From assembly GCA_028767165.1 (NCBI GenBank), contig JARACJ010000001.1, positions 434,001-498,000 of the forward strand: a DNA stretch of 64,000 nt. The letters are read 5' to 3'. The notes beneath the pieces were generated by a model, which was not told the DNA's origin, did not search any database, and was given only the letters and a program-made list of their open reading frames with translations. This document shows, one piece after another, positions 61,397 to 64,000 of this stretch. How positions within the stretch are numbered: position 1 is the first letter of the stretch; each line of letters opens with the position of its first letter. A program made the position numbers and the translations under genes. This stretch comes from Proteobacteria bacterium DTSAM18. Its GTDB lineage: Bacteria > Myxococcota_A > UBA796 > GCA-2862545.

Positions 61397-62500
61397 ATGT
61401 CCGAGACGGTGGATTTCCAGCAGTTGTACGAGGAGCTGTTCCACGCGAACGCAGCCTCCATCGGCTACCCCTGCGCCAAGGACTACGACGGTGCCGAGAT
61501 GGCGCCCTTCCTCAACATCGCCCTGAACAACGTGGGCGACCCCCGCACGGCCTCCACCTACAAGGTCGACTCCCGGGCGGTGGAGCGCGAGGTGGTGCGC
61601 CGGGTGGCCGACTGGGTGCGCGCGCCCGAGGACGACCGCTGGGGCTACGTGACCAACGGCGGCACCGAGGGCAACCTGTACGGGCTGTACCTGGCCCGGG
61701 AGCTGTACCCGGACGGCGTGGTCTACTTCTCCGAGGACACCCACTACTCCATCTCGAAGAACGTCCACCTGCTGAACATGCGGCACATCATGATCCGCAG
61801 CCAGGCCAACGGCGAGATGGACTACGAGGATCTGCGGGAGACCCTGCGGATCCACCGGGACCGTCCGGCGATCATCGTGGCCAACATCGGCACCACGATG
61901 ACGGAGGCGAAGGACGACATCGGCCGCATCAAGGGCATGCTCCGCGGCTTCGCCATGCGGCACTACATCCACTGCGACGCCGCCCTGTGTGGCCTCATCG
62001 CCCCGTTCCTGGAGCCCCGCCCGCCCTTCGACTTCGAGGACGGCGCCGACTCCCTGGCCATCAGCGGGCACAAGTTCCTCGGCAGCCCCATGCCCTGCGG
62101 CGTGGTGGTGGCCAAGCAGCGCAACGTCGATCGCATCGCCCGCTCCATCGCCTACATCGACAGCCTCGACACCACGATCACCGGCTCCCGCAACGGCTTC
62201 ACGCCCCTGTGGATGTACTGGCGTCTGCACAGCCTCGGCGAGGAGGGTCTGCGCCGGCGCGTGAACACGGGCCTGGACAACGCCGCCTGGCTCCTGGAGA
62301 CTCTGCAGGCCCACGGCATCGAGGCCTGGCGCAACCCGAACGCCCTCACGGTGATGTTCCCCGCGCCGTCCAAGGCCATCATCGACCGGTTCCAGCTGGC
62401 CACACACAACGGCTGGTCCCACGTGATCTGCATGCCGGGCGTCGAGCGTGAACATCTGCAGGCCTTCGTGACGGCCATCACGGAGCAGGAGGAAGCATGA
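61397..62500 (+). CDS. hdc: PLP-dependent decarboxylase, histidine-decarboxylase type
   Basis: A 367-residue group II decarboxylase. The PLP lysine is Lys226 in ISGHKFLGSPMPCGV, the pattern of bacterial histidine decarboxylases. Also seen are GYVTNGGTEGNLYGLYLAR and the HCDAALCGL active-site Asp. It could decarboxylate histidine or serine-like substrates; the length (367) fits bacterial HDC. GAGG sits nine bases before the ATG. It is coupled by ATGA to an ACT protein, which hints at allosteric or regulatory control. Confidence 0.85.
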   Translation: MSETVDFQQLYEELFHANAASIGYPCAKDYDGAEMAPFLNIALNNVGDPRTASTYKVDSRAVEREVVRRVADWVRAPEDDRWGYVTNGGTEGNLYGLYLARELYPDGVVYFSEDTHYSISKNVHLLNMRHIMIRSQANGEMDYEDLRETLRIHRDRPAIIVANIGTTMTEAKDDIGRIKGMLRGFAMRHYIHCDAALCGLIAPFLEPRPPFDFEDGADSLAISGHKFLGSPMPCGVVVAKQRNVDRIARSIAYIDSLDTTITGSRNGFTPLWMYWRLHSLGEEGLRRRVNTGLDNAAWLLETLQAHGIEAWRNPNALTVMFPAPSKAIIDRFQLATHNGWSHVICMPGVEREHLQAFVTAITEQEEA

Positions 62501-62934
62501 ACAAGCGTTGGCTGTCTGCGTTCGCAGCAGACCGGGAAGGCATCATGGGCGAGCTGCTCTCCTTCCTCCGCACCGAAGGCATCACCGTGGGCACCGTGCA
62601 CGCCCACTCGGTCGAGGGCGATCTGCACGTGGCCATGGAGGTCACCCCCTACGACGACGCCCTGAGGGCCCTGCGGCGCACCGAGTTCACCGCCGTGTCC
62701 GACGAGGTCGTGCTCATCCAGCTCGAGGACCGTCCCGGCGCCCTGGCGTCCGTGGCCGCCCGTCTGGCCGACGAGAACGTCAACATCCGCGGCATCTCCA
62801 CCCTCAAGCGCTACCCGAACGGCCTCGGCCTGGTGGCGGTGGCCGTGGTGGGCGACGAGCTGAACGCCGCCCGCGGCGTGCTGTCCGACCTGCGGGTGCT
62901 GGTGCGTGAGGAGATCGCCCCGCAGTCCTCCTGA
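62497..62934 (+). CDS. Tandem ACT-domain protein
   Basis: A 145-residue protein with two ACT-like units. The first starts WLSAFAADREGIMGELLSFL; the second is VLIQLEDRPGALASVAARLA, with DENVNIRGISTL. ACT units bind amino acids. The ATG overlaps the decarboxylase stop, so they are made together. It may sense the amino acid that the decarboxylase uses, or control the enzyme directly; both are inference. Confidence 0.85.
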   Translation: MNKRWLSAFAADREGIMGELLSFLRTEGITVGTVHAHSVEGDLHVAMEVTPYDDALRALRRTEFTAVSDEVVLIQLEDRPGALASVAARLADENVNIRGISTLKRYPNGLGLVAVAVVGDELNAARGVLSDLRVLVREEIAPQSS

Positions 62935-62973
62935 TGGTGACGCCCTGACGTCGCGCTAGGGATCGTGCTCCTC

Positions 62974-63011
62974 CTCGTCCACGAGGCTCGCCTTCGGGGC
63001 TCGTCTACGAG
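62974..63011 (+). terminator. Imperfect hairpin after the decarboxylase-ACT operon
   Basis: Arms CTCGTCCACGAG and CTCGTCTACGAG pair at ten of twelve positions, but no T-run follows. It could also be a stability element in the 104-base gap before the SRPBCC gene. Confidence 0.35.
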
Positions 63012-63038
63012 GGCACATCCCGTCAGCGGAGGCACGTC

Positions 63039-63500
63039 ATGCGCTACGTCACCGTCGAGCGCCGCATCGCGGCACCCAGGGAGCAGGTCTGGCCGGAGGT
63101 CTCCGAGCTGCCGGCCGTGCTCCACTGGCACCCGACCATCACCAAGGTCGACCTGATCGGCTCCGAGAGCCACGGGGAGGGCGCGGCCCGGGTGTGCACC
63201 TTCGAAGACGGCTCCCACGTGCGGGAGGAGGTCATCAAGGAGAAGGCGGGGGAGCACCTGGATATCGCCATGTCGGAGTACTCCTTCCCGGTGGACGACA
63301 TGAAGGCCTCGATCCACCTCACGCCGGAGGAGGACGGCTCACGGGTCTCCTTCACGCTGGCGTTCGAGCCCCGGTGGGGTGCCATCGGCAAGGCCCTGGC
63401 GAGCCTCGTGATGATCCCGAAGATGCGCAAGACGCTCGCATCGGTGCTCGAGGGCCTCGACGCCCACGTGACCGGTCAGGCGCCCCTGGGGGTGAGCTGA
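63039..63500 (+). CDS. SRPBCC-family (START-like) protein
   Basis: A 153-residue protein with the classic start VERRIAAPREQVWPEVSEL, a central beta-sheet and the C-terminal helix MIPKMRKTLASVLEGLDAHV. These are helix-grip proteins that bind hydrophobic ligands (polyketide cyclase/dehydrase family). GGAGG lies before the ATG. Specific ligand unknown. Confidence 0.82.
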   Translation: MRYVTVERRIAAPREQVWPEVSELPAVLHWHPTITKVDLIGSESHGEGAARVCTFEDGSHVREEVIKEKAGEHLDIAMSEYSFPVDDMKASIHLTPEEDGSRVSFTLAFEPRWGAIGKALASLVMIPKMRKTLASVLEGLDAHVTGQAPLGVS

Positions 63501-63531
63501 CGGTCACGGACGACAACCCGAGCTTGGGACA

Positions 63532-63565
63532 AGCCCCTCGGAGGCCATCCGGTCGCCGGGGGGCT
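63532..63565. terminator. Hairpin between convergent genes at the right end
   Basis: Arms AGCCCCTCGG / CCGGGGGGCT pair with small bulges over the convergent gap (63501-63578). No clear T-run in either direction. It probably ends both transcripts. Confidence 0.4.
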
Positions 63566-63578
63566 CTGTCGTGACGGC

Positions 63579-64000
63579 TCAGGGATAGTCGTCGAAGATC
63601 TCGTCGACCCCGTCGCGCAGGCGGGTGTCCAGATCACCGGGGCAGTCCAGGACCTCCTCGAGGACGCCACCGAAGACCACCTGGTCGATGTCCGGATCGG
63701 CGAGGCCGATCACGACGGTGCCCACCGTGTACTCGATCTGGATCGGATCGTAGAACGCGCAGGGATCCCAGCCCCAGCCCCACCATCCCCACCAGTAGCC
63801 GCCGTTGCAGACCCACTCGATGGTCGTCTCCGTGTCGGTGAAGAACAAGTTGAACGCCCACAGGTCGGGCGCCTCGGCGTCGGGGTCGACCTCGGTGAAT
63901 CCGAGGGCGTCCATGTTGCGCCGGATCTGCTGGTTGACCTTCCCGAGGTTGGTCTCCACGTCGCTCGGGATGTCCAGCTGCACATCGGGGGGGACGTCGT
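63579..64000 (-). CDS. DUF4136-like protein, 5' end outside the window
   Basis: The frame is open from the window edge. It shows VGTVVIGLADPDIDQVVFGGVLEEVL and ends VDEIFDDYP, which is the DUF4136 pattern (G-T-L-x-I-D-L-x-D ... V.G ... V..iF..yP). The Gly/Trp-rich GGYWWGWWGWGWDP is also typical. DUF4136 proteins are usually lipoproteins of the outer membrane; the signal would lie beyond the edge. An in-frame GTG at 63983 is not preferred as start. Confidence 0.75.
   Translation of the reverse strand, partial: DVPPDVQLDIPSDVETNLGKVNQQIRRNMDALGFTEVDPDAEAPDLWAFNLFFTDTETTIEWVCNGGYWWGWWGWGWDPCAFYDPIQIEYTVGTVVIGLADPDIDQVVFGGVLEEVLDCPGDLDTRLRDGVDEIFDDYP

Overview
The window is high-GC, densely packed bacterial DNA with complete pathways and no rRNA, tRNA, CRISPR or phage genes that I could find. 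The organism is probably a Gram-negative member of the deltaproteobacteria / Myxococcota. The evidence is many lipobox lipoproteins and outer-membrane-like barrels, a CNGxDDDxxGxxDD-type motif protein, a receiver-plus-Cys/His regulator of a kind common in that group, a bacterial angiotensin-converting-enzyme-like lipoprotein and a BtpA protein. This placement is an inference from gene content, not a phylogeny. Most starts have a GGAGG-type ribosome site 5-10 bases upstream, and many neighbouring genes overlap by ATGA, GTGA or TGATG.

Layout. 0-2.5 kb: the 5' end of a leftward gene and a divergent UvrA-like ATPase. 2.5-2.8 kb: a mobile-like repeat with a long palindrome. 2.9-7.8 kb: a leftward pyruvate dehydrogenase operon (pdhA-pdhB-pdhC-lpd) with a good terminator. 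7.9-11.8 kb: a lipoprotein, a pentapeptide-repeat protein, a GC-rich hairpin and a minisatellite, and a GFA-family protein. 11.8-16.4 kb: a leftward run of two response regulators, a CPA2 antiporter and an AlkD-like protein. 16.5-18.8 kb: a FemAB-like transferase, an RsuA-type pseudouridine synthase and a membrane protein. 18.9-23.2 kb: an M2 peptidase, a secreted protein and a leftward TPR / small protein / sigma-factor group. 23.3-25.5 kb: BtpA coupled to a RuvC-fold protein, and a convergent acyltransferase.

25.8-33.5 kb is the centrepiece: seven rightward, overlapping arginine genes (argG, an unknown P-loop NTPase, argC, argD, an acyl-ornithine carbamoyltransferase, argB, argH). The carbamoyltransferase belongs to the N-acetyl/N-succinyl-ornithine group, so citrulline should be made as an acylated intermediate. 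No acyltransferase (argA/argJ) and no deacylase (argE-like) lies in the window. Two near-identical 265-bp elements with 18-bp terminal inverted repeats lie at 33.5 and 36.4 kb.

34-64 kb is a mosaic of short transcription units. It holds membrane proteins and lipoproteins, a metallo-beta-lactamase hydrolase, an aldehyde dehydrogenase, a Rieske oxygenase, a very long SGNH-like envelope protein, PnuC, prolyl-tRNA synthetase, an AlkB-like dioxygenase, a degenerate pectinacetylesterase-like lipoprotein, a FadL-like porin, a quinone oxidoreductase facing a regulator with two TetR DNA-binding domains, a metallophosphoesterase, a diheme cytochrome c-rhodanese fusion, a histidine-decarboxylase-like enzyme coupled to an ACT protein, and a truncated DUF4136-like lipoprotein at the right edge.
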